A DNA stretch of 21,758 nt from an uncultured Eggerthellaceae bacterium (GTDB lineage Bacteria > Actinomycetota > Coriobacteriia > Coriobacteriales > Eggerthellaceae), in NCBI GenBank assembly GCA_947565915.1, contig CANOHY010000031.1, forward strand, positions 1-21,758, given 5' to 3'. The first letter of the stretch is position 1, and each line of letters opens with the position of its first letter. The notes under the pieces were generated by a model, which was not told the DNA's origin, did not search any database, and was given only the letters and a program-made list of their open reading frames with translations. Shown here one piece after another: positions 7,803 through 15,370 of the stretch. The position numbers and the translations under genes are program-made.

Positions 7803-9227
7803 TTAGGCTGCGCTCGTTTTGTTGTTATCTATTATCGGCATAACATTGTATACCCGAGGGCTTGCTTGGGCGTCGGAACCACTTAATCCGCCGACCAGTC
7901 GCTGCCATAATATGCCAAGCGCCTCGATGGGATTGGGCGCCTCCACTCTCTCGGCGGCAACGAGGTCTTGCTCGGCAATCACCATGTTGCGTTGGCGAAA
8001 GGTGATGGTGCCCACCTTATCGCCCACGTTGATGGTCCCGCGCGGTTCATCCATCACCACCGACTGGCTCACGTTGCCCTCGAGATCGAACACGGAGATG
8101 GTAGCGTCAGGGTCCTTCAACGTAGCCTTGATCGTGCGATCGAGCCAATCGTAGTGCGGCACCTCGGCGATTATGGGAACCGAGCGCTCTTCGCCGCCGT
8201 AATTCACATCGGCATGCTCGTCGCTCTGAGCCAGGGGAAGCTCTTTCACGTGGTCGTAATACCACTCGAACAGAGTCTTCGCATCATTGAATCGCTGCTC
8301 CTCGCTGCTGGAATCGAGTACCACCGCATAGAGCTCGCGCCCATCTTTGCTAGCCGCGCCCATGAACGAAGGACCAGCCAGGTCGGTGTGCCCGGTTTTA
8401 ATGCCTATGGCGTATTCGTATTCCTCAAGCAATCCATCGGTGGTCTCGAGCTCGACCGTTTCTTCTTTTCCCTCGCGCTTCACTTGAATGGTCGTATCGC
8501 CATGAGAGACGATCTCGCGAATCTCGGGAAATGTCATGGCATAGCGCGCCACCTTTGCTTGATCGAGAGCGGTGCTGCGCAAAGGACCCGCATATACGTC
8601 ATGATCGAGGCCATGAGGGTTATCGTAGATGGTCTTGGTGCAGCCAAGCTCTTCGGCCTTATTGTTCATGAGCGCTACGAAGGCCCTAATGGGCGTATCC
8701 CCAAGCGAGGGGTTATCGCGCATGACTGCTTCGCCTATGCACTCGGCTAGTGCGTAAGCTGCATCGTTTCCGGAGGGCACGAGCAAAGCCTTCATTGCGG
8801 CGTTGAAGTCGAGCTCGTCTCCAGCTTGCAGGTTCGCGGACGATTCTCCAATGCTCGCAGCGTCCTCAGACACCACCACGGTAAGGTTGTCAGGTGCGTT
8901 CTCAAGGGCGATGATTGCCGTCATCACCTTCGTGATCGAGGCGATCTGAGTGGTTGAATCTCCCTCTCTGCTGAAATACACTTCACCATTCTCGTCAACT
9001 AGAGCTGCGTACTCGGAATCGATGGAAGGGCATTCGGCCAAGGTGAGGCCACGCTCTTCCACGGAAACGTCGACGATGATGTCGGCTTTGCGCACATCGG
9101 CCCACGACGTCGCTGGCGTGCCAAAAGCCACGCAAACCGCCAACATGCATGAGAGCACAAGGCGCGCAAGCCACGATTGGCTGCAAACCGATAGGGATGC
9201 TTGGCTAGGTTCGCTCCGCTCTATCAT
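7803..9227 (-). CDS. D-alanyl-D-alanine carboxypeptidase (class C-type PBP, DacA-like)
   Basis: This secreted penicillin-binding protein removes the terminal D-Ala from peptidoglycan stem peptides. The 474-residue precursor has a signal peptide (hydrophobic about 19-36, likely cleaved after Ala43 in SWA-DV). All three active-site motifs are present: Ser97-x-x-Lys100 (SITK), Ser152-Gly153-Asn154, and Lys277-Thr-Gly (KTGHTD). After the peptidase S11 domain come a beta-rich region and a C-terminal segment that may contact the membrane (ALGILWQRLVGG), though it is only weakly hydrophobic. Its ATG overlaps the stop of the VanW gene by four bases (ATGA), so the two are translationally coupled. The gene symbol is left open because dacA, dacB and dacF types are not separable here. 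Confidence 0.93.
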   Translation of the reverse strand: MIERSEPSQASLSVCSQSWLARLVLSCMLAVCVAFGTPATSWADVRKADIIVDVSVEERGLTLAECPSIDSEYAALVDENGEVYFSREGDSTTQIASITKVMTAIIALENAPDNLTVVVSEDAASIGESSANLQAGDELDFNAAMKALLVPSGNDAAYALAECIGEAVMRDNPSLGDTPIRAFVALMNNKAEELGCTKTIYDNPHGLDHDVYAGPLRSTALDQAKVARYAMTFPEIREIVSHGDTTIQVKREGKEETVELETTDGLLEEYEYAIGIKTGHTDLAGPSFMGAASKDGRELYAVVLDSSSEEQRFNDAKTLFEWYYDHVKELPLAQSDEHADVNYGGEERSVPIIAEVPHYDWLDRTIKATLKDPDATISVFDLEGNVSQSVVMDEPRGTINVGDKVGTITFRQRNMVIAEQDLVAAERVEAPNPIEALGILWQRLVGGLSGSDAQASPRVYNVMPIIDNNKTSAA

Positions 9228-11692
9228 GCCGTGTCACCATCTTTCGCTCCCTCGTCCGAGCCGCTTTCGGCTGCTTTGGCTTCTTCGGCCTTAGCTTTCT
9301 CTTCAGCCTCCGCCTTGGCCTTCTCCTCTTCCTTCTTCTTGAAGGCCTCCTCGAGCTCCTTCGTATCGGTGCCTGGCCCGACGGCATAGGTCTCGTCATC
9401 GGGCTCGTAGAGCGACGTGAAGGAGTCGTTGAATATCACGTTGCCATCGGCGTCGTAGACCAGTCGCTCGATGGTGATCTTGCGGCCATCCTCGCCGTCT
9501 GATTTCAGGTAGTACGCGCTTTTGGCAAGCGATTCGTCTTCGACGAAGCGAACTGAGTACTTCTCGCCTTCCTGCCAATCGCCCGTGACCGTCTTTGCGG
9601 TGTATCCCGTATACACGCTGTAGAGCTTGCAGGTGATGGATGAATCCGTGTAGCTTAAGGTGAGAAGGATGTCGCTGCTGAGGTCGTTTCGCCAAACGAG
9701 GTCCATTTCAGGGTAGCTCACGCCTGCGTCGCGCCCGTCGGGGTAATTCGCCATGTACATGGTATGGTTATGGCGCTCGGGCACCTTGAGGCCCGCTTCG
9801 TATACGGCATTGAAGATAGTCGTTGCCACCTGGCAGATGCCTCCCCCGATCGAGTCGGTGATCTCGCCATTCACGATGGACCCAGCCGCCCAGAATCCCG
9901 CTTCCTCGTTCGTGTCGCCCGATTCGTCGTTGAACGACCAGATGCCGCCATTGGCGCTGATTATGCCGTTGTTCAGGATGTCGGCAGCAAGCCTGATGTT
10001 GTGATTGCGGTTCTCCGTACCCACGTAATTAGAGAAATCGGTAGTGTATTCGCCAATCACCGTCACGATTCCCAGATTTAGAGCCTGCTCGAGCGTGAGG
10101 CTCTCGGGCTTGTCGGTCTCGCCGATGGAGATCTGGATCGTGGTGGGCACCTTATCGGTATAGGCATAGCCATCGGGCCCGTAGAGCTGCTCTTCGAGCT
10201 CTTCCGCAGCGGCAGCAACTTCGGGCATCTCCCCCGTTCCCGACGTGCGCACCATGATGCCCGTAGGCGATTTCTCGAAGAATGCGTGAGTGTCATCCGA
10301 TTTCACGCGCGCATCGGCTCCCTTGACTATGGCGGGGATGGCAATCGAGGCATTGATGGATGGTTGGAGCGCGAACCCTTCGCCATCGGGAACCACATCC
10401 ACTTGGGTCCAATTGCCCAAATCGATGTCGCTCGCTTCGTAGCGGTTATCCTCGTAAACGAACAGGGCATCGCAACCCAAGGCATGATTCAGCTGCGTGC
10501 AGAGCAACTCGGCTTGCTGGCGCGTAATGCGCGAAGGCGCATCGGAAAGCTCTGCGAGAAACGAGTTCGAGGCATTGTTGGACATGAGGGCCTCGCAAAG
10601 CTTGCCGTCAAGCCAATCCCTATCCACTAGCACGCCCGAATGGCCCTCGAGCACTGTTGCCCACGCATTTGCTATCTGAACGGTTGTGTCTTGACGAGGC
10701 TTTCCGATGGCCTCATCGATGGATGTGGCAAGATGCTCCACCTCGGTGGGGTCCAAGCTCACCATCAGGGAAATCTCTGCCGGCTGGAAAGTGAGCGCCA
10801 TGCGTCGAAGGATGCCGCCATCGGCCCTGCCTACCTGAAGCGCTTCCTCGATAGCAGCTTCATAGGGCAAGCTCGCCTTGAGTGCATAGGCATCGGTCAT
10901 CCAATAGTCGACTTCCACCTGGTCTTCTTCGTTGAAGGTTTGCTGCCCCTGGGCAGCCCCCTCGGCGGCTGCCATGGCTGCCAGCATCTTCTGGCGCGCA
11001 TCGTCGTCGGCATAGATGGTCACCTGCGTATGGAACAGCGGCGTGCCCACCTCGTCCTGGAGCGCCTGCTGCATCTCCTCTGAGTTCATGCCGCTCACGT
11101 TCACGCCGTTGATGAACACATTGCCATAGGCTCGATTCCAGTTCATGAACGTATCAACACCGCATGCAACCACGATCACCACCACAGCGGCAATGGCGAT
11201 CATGAAGGGCCTGCTGCTGAGCACCTTCTCCTTGAACGAGGTCTTCTTTGGCGATCTCTTCGACAATTTGCCCTTGCCTTTGCTTCCCGCATGCTGCATG
11301 CGGCTGCTTGCATTTCTCGAAGCGGAAGCATTGCTTGAACGCTCACGGGATCGCTCGCGAGGCATGCCTTCCGAGCTCACCCTGCTCGATGAGCGCTTCG
11401 ATTCCTGCCGAGTACGCGTCGGGCGCGACGTACGGTTCTGGTATCTCGAAGATTGCCAGTCGGTTGAAGAGGAGCCATATGAAGACGATGCGCGCGCAGA
11501 TGCGCTGCGAGAGCTCGTCGATCGCCTGCGCTCTCCCCCGGAATGCTGTTCGCTGCGCGATGGGCGCGTCGATGCAGATGAACGACGTTGCGACCCCTGC
11601 GAGGCGCGCGTAGACCCCGCATAAGACGAACGATCTGGCCGACGTGGCTCATCGGGCCATCGATCCGTATATGAGTTCCTGCTACGATACAT
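9224..11692 (-). CDS. VanW-family membrane protein with Ser/Arg-rich cytoplasmic tail
   Basis: This 822-residue type II membrane protein probably acts in the cell wall. Residues 1-160 are extremely Ser/Arg-rich and lack order-promoting residues. One membrane segment follows (about 163-179: FMIAIAAVVVIVVACG). The external part has beta-rich regions resembling PG_binding_4 repeats, then a VanW domain (about 560-690) with GGIWSFNDESGDT, GGGICQVATTIFNAVY and ERHNHTMYM. The tail is a Lys/Glu/Ala-rich helix. VanW domains occur in glycopeptide-resistance clusters and in many Gram-positive envelope proteins; the biochemical role is not known, and nothing here indicates resistance. The start overlaps pgsA by 11 nt and has only a distant GAGAGAGG, so an internal start cannot be excluded. 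Confidence 0.88.
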   Translation of the reverse strand: MYRSRNSYTDRWPDEPRRPDRSSYAGSTRASQGSQRRSSASTRPSRSEQHSGGERRRSTSSRSASARASSSYGSSSTDWQSSRYQNRTSRPTRTRQESKRSSSRVSSEGMPRERSRERSSNASASRNASSRMQHAGSKGKGKLSKRSPKKTSFKEKVLSSRPFMIAIAAVVVIVVACGVDTFMNWNRAYGNVFINGVNVSGMNSEEMQQALQDEVGTPLFHTQVTIYADDDARQKMLAAMAAAEGAAQGQQTFNEEDQVEVDYWMTDAYALKASLPYEAAIEEALQVGRADGGILRRMALTFQPAEISLMVSLDPTEVEHLATSIDEAIGKPRQDTTVQIANAWATVLEGHSGVLVDRDWLDGKLCEALMSNNASNSFLAELSDAPSRITRQQAELLCTQLNHALGCDALFVYEDNRYEASDIDLGNWTQVDVVPDGEGFALQPSINASIAIPAIVKGADARVKSDDTHAFFEKSPTGIMVRTSGTGEMPEVAAAAEELEEQLYGPDGYAYTDKVPTTIQISIGETDKPESLTLEQALNLGIVTVIGEYTTDFSNYVGTENRNHNIRLAADILNNGIISANGGIWSFNDESGDTNEEAGFWAAGSIVNGEITDSIGGGICQVATTIFNAVYEAGLKVPERHNHTMYMANYPDGRDAGVSYPEMDLVWRNDLSSDILLTLSYTDSSITCKLYSVYTGYTAKTVTGDWQEGEKYSVRFVEDESLAKSAYYLKSDGEDGRKITIERLVYDADGNVIFNDSFTSLYEPDDETYAVGPGTDTKELEEAFKKKEEEKAKAEAEEKAKAEEAKAAESGSDEGAKDGDTA

Positions 11693-12308
11693 GTGCGTTG
11701 GCGTGACAAGCCTCTCTCAGCTTGCATATGGCCGTCGCAACATAATAGACGGTTGTGACGATGCCGATGGCAAGCCCCACGTAAATAGCCCAGATACCCC
11801 ACGAACTCGACACCATGTTGAAACCAGGGAGCCAAGCGAAGTCGCACCAACCGAGGCCAGGCAATTGCGGCATGTTCAGCATGAGCCCAGCAAGTCCTAC
11901 GAACAGAAACGTGGTAGCTACTTTACCCGCGTATATAACGGGAACGCGTATGCGATAGTTGCGCAGCAGCCAAGCGCCACCAACCAGCAATAGCAGATCA
12001 CGCGCGATTACCACCACCACGATCCAAAGTGGAAGCCATCCCAATATCAGAAGCCCCACCACGCCCAAGATCATCAGGATGCGATCGACGGCAGGATCGA
12101 GCAGCTGTCCCAATCGCGATACCGTATGGGTACGTCGCGCCACTTGACCATCGATGAAGTCGGTGAGCGCCGTCAACGCAAAGAGAATGGATGCCACTAT
12201 GTTGTTGGACCAAATGAGCACGAAAAACGACACGAATGCCATGATCAGGCGAATGAAGCTGATCACATTGGCTGCGGTGAATATCCTATCGGTAACTTCC
12301 TCTTGCAT
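11682..12308 (-). CDS. pgsA: CDP-diacylglycerol-glycerol-3-phosphate 3-phosphatidyltransferase
   Basis: This CDP-alcohol phosphatidyltransferase most likely makes phosphatidylglycerol phosphate from CDP-diacylglycerol and glycerol-3-phosphate in the membrane. The full signature D-x2-D-G-x2-A-R-x8-G-x3-D-x3-D is present at Asp50, Asp53, Gly54, Ala57, Arg58, Gly67, Asp71 and Asp75. The protein has 208 residues with several hydrophobic segments. A related cardiolipin-synthase or inositol-phosphate type enzyme is possible. There is no Shine-Dalgarno before the ATG; instead a perfect TATAAT lies 8 nt upstream, pointing to a leaderless or near-leaderless mRNA. The 3' end overlaps the VanW gene by 11 nt. 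Confidence 0.9.
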   Translation of the reverse strand: MQEEVTDRIFTAANVISFIRLIMAFVSFFVLIWSNNIVASILFALTALTDFIDGQVARRTHTVSRLGQLLDPAVDRILMILGVVGLLILGWLPLWIVVVVIARDLLLLVGGAWLLRNYRIRVPVIYAGKVATTFLFVGLAGLMLNMPQLPGLGWCDFAWLPGFNMVSSSWGIWAIYVGLAIGIVTTVYYVATAICKLREACHANAHVS

Positions 12309-12316
12309 GGGAAACG

Positions 12317-12322
12317 ATTATA
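12317..12322 (-). promoter_or_regulatory. Consensus -10 box (TATAAT) next to the pgsA start
   Basis: TATAAT on the minus strand ends 8 nt before the pgsA ATG (12308), so transcription would begin within about 0-3 nt of the start codon. The -35 region is poor (CTGGAG at 17-nt spacing). The ATG has no upstream Shine-Dalgarno. This is the pattern of leaderless mRNAs, which are common in Actinomycetota. Confidence 0.45.
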
Positions 12323-12359
12323 GCAGCTAGAGCGGCTTGCTCCAGTTTCTACATCATGC

Positions 12360-12932
12360 CTACGCGTGTCTTAAGGCGTCCTTCACGAACTGCGCCCTAT
12401 CGGCGTCCATGAGCGCGAGAAGATCTTCCAGCTGCTCGTCAGCTTGCGTAACCGTAAGGTCTTGCGACTCGATGCGCTCAACCTCGGCCTTATTGGGGAG
12501 CATCTCTGCAGGTTTGCTCTTCGAATCCGCGGGAGTTGCACCCGTTTTGCCAGCAGCCATCTCCTTTTTCGTAGGCTTGTCGTTTTCTTCGGTCCGCGGG
12601 ATCTCGAAGCGCGATTCCACCTTCTCGGGCGAAGCTGCGGCGTAATCGGGAAGCATGGTCAGGCAATTCTTGGGGCATACGGTAGTGCAGTATCCGCATT
12701 GAATGCAACCGTACCGGTTGATCTGCCAGTAGCGTTCAGTCCTGCTGACCTCGAGGCAACCTGTCGTGCAATTCTTCTGGCAAGCACCGCACAAGATGCA
12801 CGAGTCCACATCTATGCCAATCTGGCCTTTGAGTCCCACAGGCTGCGGTCTCGATTCGAAGGGGTAACGCGTCGTGATCGGCTTCTTGAAGAGCGATCCA
12901 AAGGTCATCTTTCCCAGTTTGAAGAAAGTCAT
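12360..12932 (-). CDS. echF: Ech hydrogenase, ferredoxin-like subunit (EchF/NuoI-like)
   Basis: This is the electron-input subunit of a membrane-bound group 4 [NiFe] hydrogenase. It has two [4Fe-4S] motifs: Cys45-x2-Cys48-x2-Cys51-x3-Cys55 (CILCGACQKNC) and Cys76-x2-Cys79-x2-Cys82-x3-Cys86-Pro. These would pass electrons from ferredoxin to the EchC cluster. It is 190 residues, longer than the ferredoxin core: a charged, low-complexity linker (about 103-160) leads to a predicted amphipathic helix (166-190). That helix resembles the C-terminus of EchD in this same operon, sharing LL-LM--DRA--V-DALR. GGAAAGG overlapping the echE stop lies 6 nt or more before the ATG, and the gap to echE is 4 nt. 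Confidence 0.9.
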   Translation of the reverse strand: MTFFKLGKMTFGSLFKKPITTRYPFESRPQPVGLKGQIGIDVDSCILCGACQKNCTTGCLEVSRTERYWQINRYGCIQCGYCTTVCPKNCLTMLPDYAAASPEKVESRFEIPRTEENDKPTKKEMAAGKTGATPADSKSKPAEMLPNKAEVERIESQDLTVTQADEQLEDLLALMDADRAQFVKDALRHA

Positions 12933-12936
12933 GGCC

Positions 12937-14025
12937 CTACCTTTCCGTACAGCTGATGCAGGGATCGATGGTCAAGATGATCATGTTCACATCAGCCACA
13001 TCGCAACCTTTGAGTGCTAAGGCCATGCCAGCAAGGTTCTGCGAAGTTGGCGTGCGCATGCGCATGCGGTCCAGGTACTTCGTGCCATTGCCCTTGGCAA
13101 AGTAGTAGCACTCGCCGCGAGGCTGCTCGAGCACGTTGGCTGCCACGGCACCATCAGGTGGGTTGCCTTTGACGGGCACGGCAATGTCGCCCGCGGGAAT
13201 CTTCGCTGCAAGCTCCTTGATGATGTCAATGGATTGCAAGATCTCGGCTGCACGCACTTCCATACGCGCGTAGCAGTCGCAATCGGTCGATACGATAGGC
13301 GTGAAATCCGATAGTTCTCCATAGGCGCCCATGCCAAGCGAACGCGCATCGTAGGTCACGCCTGAAGCGCGAGCAAAAGGTCCCACCATGGAAAGATCGA
13401 GAGCATCTTCGGTTGGGATCACCCCCACGCCAACGGTGCGATTTCGCACAGAGTCGTCGGTGAGGAAGGTTTCGCAGATTTGCAAGTACTCGTCTTTGAT
13501 GCCTTCGAGCACATGCAGAATCTCGCTCATCTGACCTGCATCGATATCGCGCCTCACGCCGCCGACCTGCACCACTGAGAAGATGACTCGGCCACCGGTC
13601 GTCTTCTCGAAGAGGTCCAGGATGCGCTCGCGCAGGCGCCAGCAATGCATGAATAGGCTCTCGAAGCCGAATGCGTCAGCCGCAAGGCCCAACCACAGCA
13701 AATGGGAGTGGATGCGCGAAAGCTCGTGCCAGATGGTGCGAAGGTACTCCGAACGTTCGGGAATCTCCACGCCCATCAGTCGCTCGACGGTTTGCGCATA
13801 TCCCATGGAATGCCCGAAAGCGCAGATGCCGCAAATGCGCTCGGCCACATAGACGTATTGCTTGAAGTCCTTCGTTTGCACAAGGCGCTCAAGTCCACGA
13901 TGCACGAACCCGATCTGCGGCACAGCCTCGAGCACAACCTCATCCTCTACGACCAAATCAAGGTGCAAGGGCTCTGGAAGCACCGGATGCTGGGGTCCGA
14001 ATGGTATGACGGCAGATTTACCCAC
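12937..14025 (-). CDS. echE: Ech hydrogenase, catalytic large subunit (EchE/NuoD-like)
   Basis: This is the [NiFe]-site subunit of a group 4 energy-converting hydrogenase. Unlike complex I NuoD it keeps both CxxC pairs that bind nickel: RICGICAFGHS near the N-terminus and DPCISCTER at the extreme C-terminus. The protein ends three residues after the last Cys, so there is no tail to be cleaved by a maturation endopeptidase, as known for CooH and EchE. I prefer the GTG at 14025, which lies 7 nt after GAGAGGG; a GTG two codons upstream (14031) overlaps the echD stop as GTGA but is only 1 nt from that SD. Hydrogenase maturation (hyp) genes are not in the window. Confidence 0.93.
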   Translation of the reverse strand: MGKSAVIPFGPQHPVLPEPLHLDLVVEDEVVLEAVPQIGFVHRGLERLVQTKDFKQYVYVAERICGICAFGHSMGYAQTVERLMGVEIPERSEYLRTIWHELSRIHSHLLWLGLAADAFGFESLFMHCWRLRERILDLFEKTTGGRVIFSVVQVGGVRRDIDAGQMSEILHVLEGIKDEYLQICETFLTDDSVRNRTVGVGVIPTEDALDLSMVGPFARASGVTYDARSLGMGAYGELSDFTPIVSTDCDCYARMEVRAAEILQSIDIIKELAAKIPAGDIAVPVKGNPPDGAVAANVLEQPRGECYYFAKGNGTKYLDRMRMRTPTSQNLAGMALALKGCDVADVNMIILTIDPCISCTER

Positions 14026-14027
14026 GT

Positions 14028-14879
14028 TCACGCCCTCTCATTCCGCAATGCGTCAAGCACGATCTTGGCGCGATCTTCCTCCATCAACGAGAGCAACTTG
14101 TCCAAGCTCTCATCAGAAAGCCTATCTGCAACTGGTTCGCTTTCCTCGCGCGCAACATCGACGACCACCTCGTCCTTCGAAACCACTACGGGCGAATCTC
14201 CCACAACGGCATTGGTTGTGTCGCCTTCCACCTTCGCAGCAGTGTTCTGCTCTTCGTCGCGCACCTTCGCCTCGGATGCCTCTCGGTCCAAAACCGCCTG
14301 CAGCTTAGCAGCCTTTGCAGCTGGCAGTTCTGCCATCTTCTGGCGAATGCGCTCGCATTGTTCCTCGGAAAGCCCCTTCTTTGCTTGCGAGATGGGCTTG
14401 ACGGCCTCATTGGCGCTTTGGGAGCTCTCCTGTGCGCATTGTTTCTCTTGCTGAGCGTTCGCCGCTTCCTTTGCCGCCTTCGCGGCATTTGCCTTGCGCA
14501 GCTTGTCGATCGCTTCCTTCTGCTCGGGGCTCATGAACGTCATGGGGTCGTCGACCGCAGGAGCATAGAGAGTTCCCGAGAAGTCTATGGCGATTGGCCC
14601 CATGTTCACTCCGAAGAGCTCGCGCGCCTCGTTCTCGAAGACGAACGATGCCAAGAACAAATCCGAGATGGAGGGCACTTCCTGGCTCTTCGGCACACCG
14701 GATATGACGTAGTTGCGCAGCTCGCCATCCTTCATGAAGCTGTAGTACAGGTCATTGCCCTCAACATCCGAAACTGCAGCGAGCATCTGCACGAAGCGCC
14801 AAGCCTCGGCTTTGAGGTATGCGCACTCGCGACGCAGCTCCTCGAGCGGCAACGGTTTGAAATCGCAGGAAAAATGCAT
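14028..14879 (-). CDS. echD: Ech hydrogenase subunit with long C-terminal extension (EchD/NuoC-like)
   Basis: This corresponds to EchD, the NuoC-type (30-kDa) subunit of the hydrogenase. The first ~130 residues form the NuoC-like domain with the FENEARELFGV motif. The protein has 283 residues; the extra ~150 form an Ala/Lys/Glu/Gln-rich, likely helical or disordered extension (KAAKEAANAQQEKQ and onwards) that ends in LLSLMEEDRAKIVLDALR. This last segment matches the C-terminus of EchF (12 of 18 identical). A strong AGGAGG lies 8 nt before the ATG. It follows echC by 3 nt and overlaps or abuts echE. Ordinary EchD proteins are usually much shorter, so the extension is notable. Confidence 0.88.
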   Translation of the reverse strand: MHFSCDFKPLPLEELRRECAYLKAEAWRFVQMLAAVSDVEGNDLYYSFMKDGELRNYVISGVPKSQEVPSISDLFLASFVFENEARELFGVNMGPIAIDFSGTLYAPAVDDPMTFMSPEQKEAIDKLRKANAAKAAKEAANAQQEKQCAQESSQSANEAVKPISQAKKGLSEEQCERIRQKMAELPAAKAAKLQAVLDREASEAKVRDEEQNTAAKVEGDTTNAVVGDSPVVVSKDEVVVDVAREESEPVADRLSDESLDKLLSLMEEDRAKIVLDALRNERA

Positions 14880-14882
14880 CGA

Positions 14883-15359
14883 TTACGCCTCCTGGGTCTC
14901 TGTCGTGGGCTGTGCAGGCTGGCCTGTGCCCGCGGCCTTGAGGGCTTGCGCCCGCTCATCGAGCAGGGCTATGCCCTGCACGACCGCATCGATGATGGCT
15001 TCGGGGCGCACTGCGCAACCTGGAGCGTAGATATCGACCGGGATCACCTTGTCGGCTCCGCCCTTCACGTTGTAGCAATCTCTGAAGATGCCTCCATTGC
15101 ATGCGCAGATGCCGCAGGCGATAACAACTTTCGGCTCGATCATCTGGTCGTAGATCTGCTTGATCACTGGTGCATTGCGTTCGTTCACCGAGCCCGTCAC
15201 CAAGAATATGTCGGCATGCTTCGGATCGCCCGTGTTGATGATGCCGAAACGCTCGACGTCGTATCCCGGGCAAAGCGAGGCGAGCACTTCGATGTCGCAG
15301 CCGTTGCAACTCGAGGCGTCGTAGTGAATGACCCACGGCGATTTTGAGGAATAGCCCAT
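14883..15359 (-). CDS. echC: Ech hydrogenase small subunit (EchC/NuoB-like)
   Basis: This is the electron-transfer subunit that carries the proximal [4Fe-4S] cluster next to the [NiFe] site. The likely ligands are Cys18 and Cys21 (SSCNGCDIEV), Cys85 (CGICACNGG) and Cys115 (YAPGCAVRPE), the pattern of NuoB/EchC. At 158 residues it is close to the usual EchC length. I chose the ATG at 15359 (MGYSSKSPW) because AGAAAGG lies 6 nt upstream and the open frame above it runs through the echB stop. The gap to echB is 11 nt. A C-terminal Gln/Thr-rich tail follows the conserved domain. Confidence 0.94.
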   Translation of the reverse strand: MGYSSKSPWVIHYDASSCNGCDIEVLASLCPGYDVERFGIINTGDPKHADIFLVTGSVNERNAPVIKQIYDQMIEPKVVIACGICACNGGIFRDCYNVKGGADKVIPVDIYAPGCAVRPEAIIDAVVQGIALLDERAQALKAAGTGQPAQPTTETQEA

Positions 15360-15370
15360 GGAAGACCTTT

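Noticed and set aside
9224..11692. Vancomycin-resistance gene
   Set aside because: A VanW domain alone is common in Gram-positive envelope proteins; vanH, vanA/B and vanX relatives are absent.
12937..14025. Complex I (Nuo) large subunit
   Set aside because: Both CxxC pairs for nickel are intact and the gene order and six-subunit set match Ech; NuoE, NuoF, NuoG, NuoJ and NuoK are missing.
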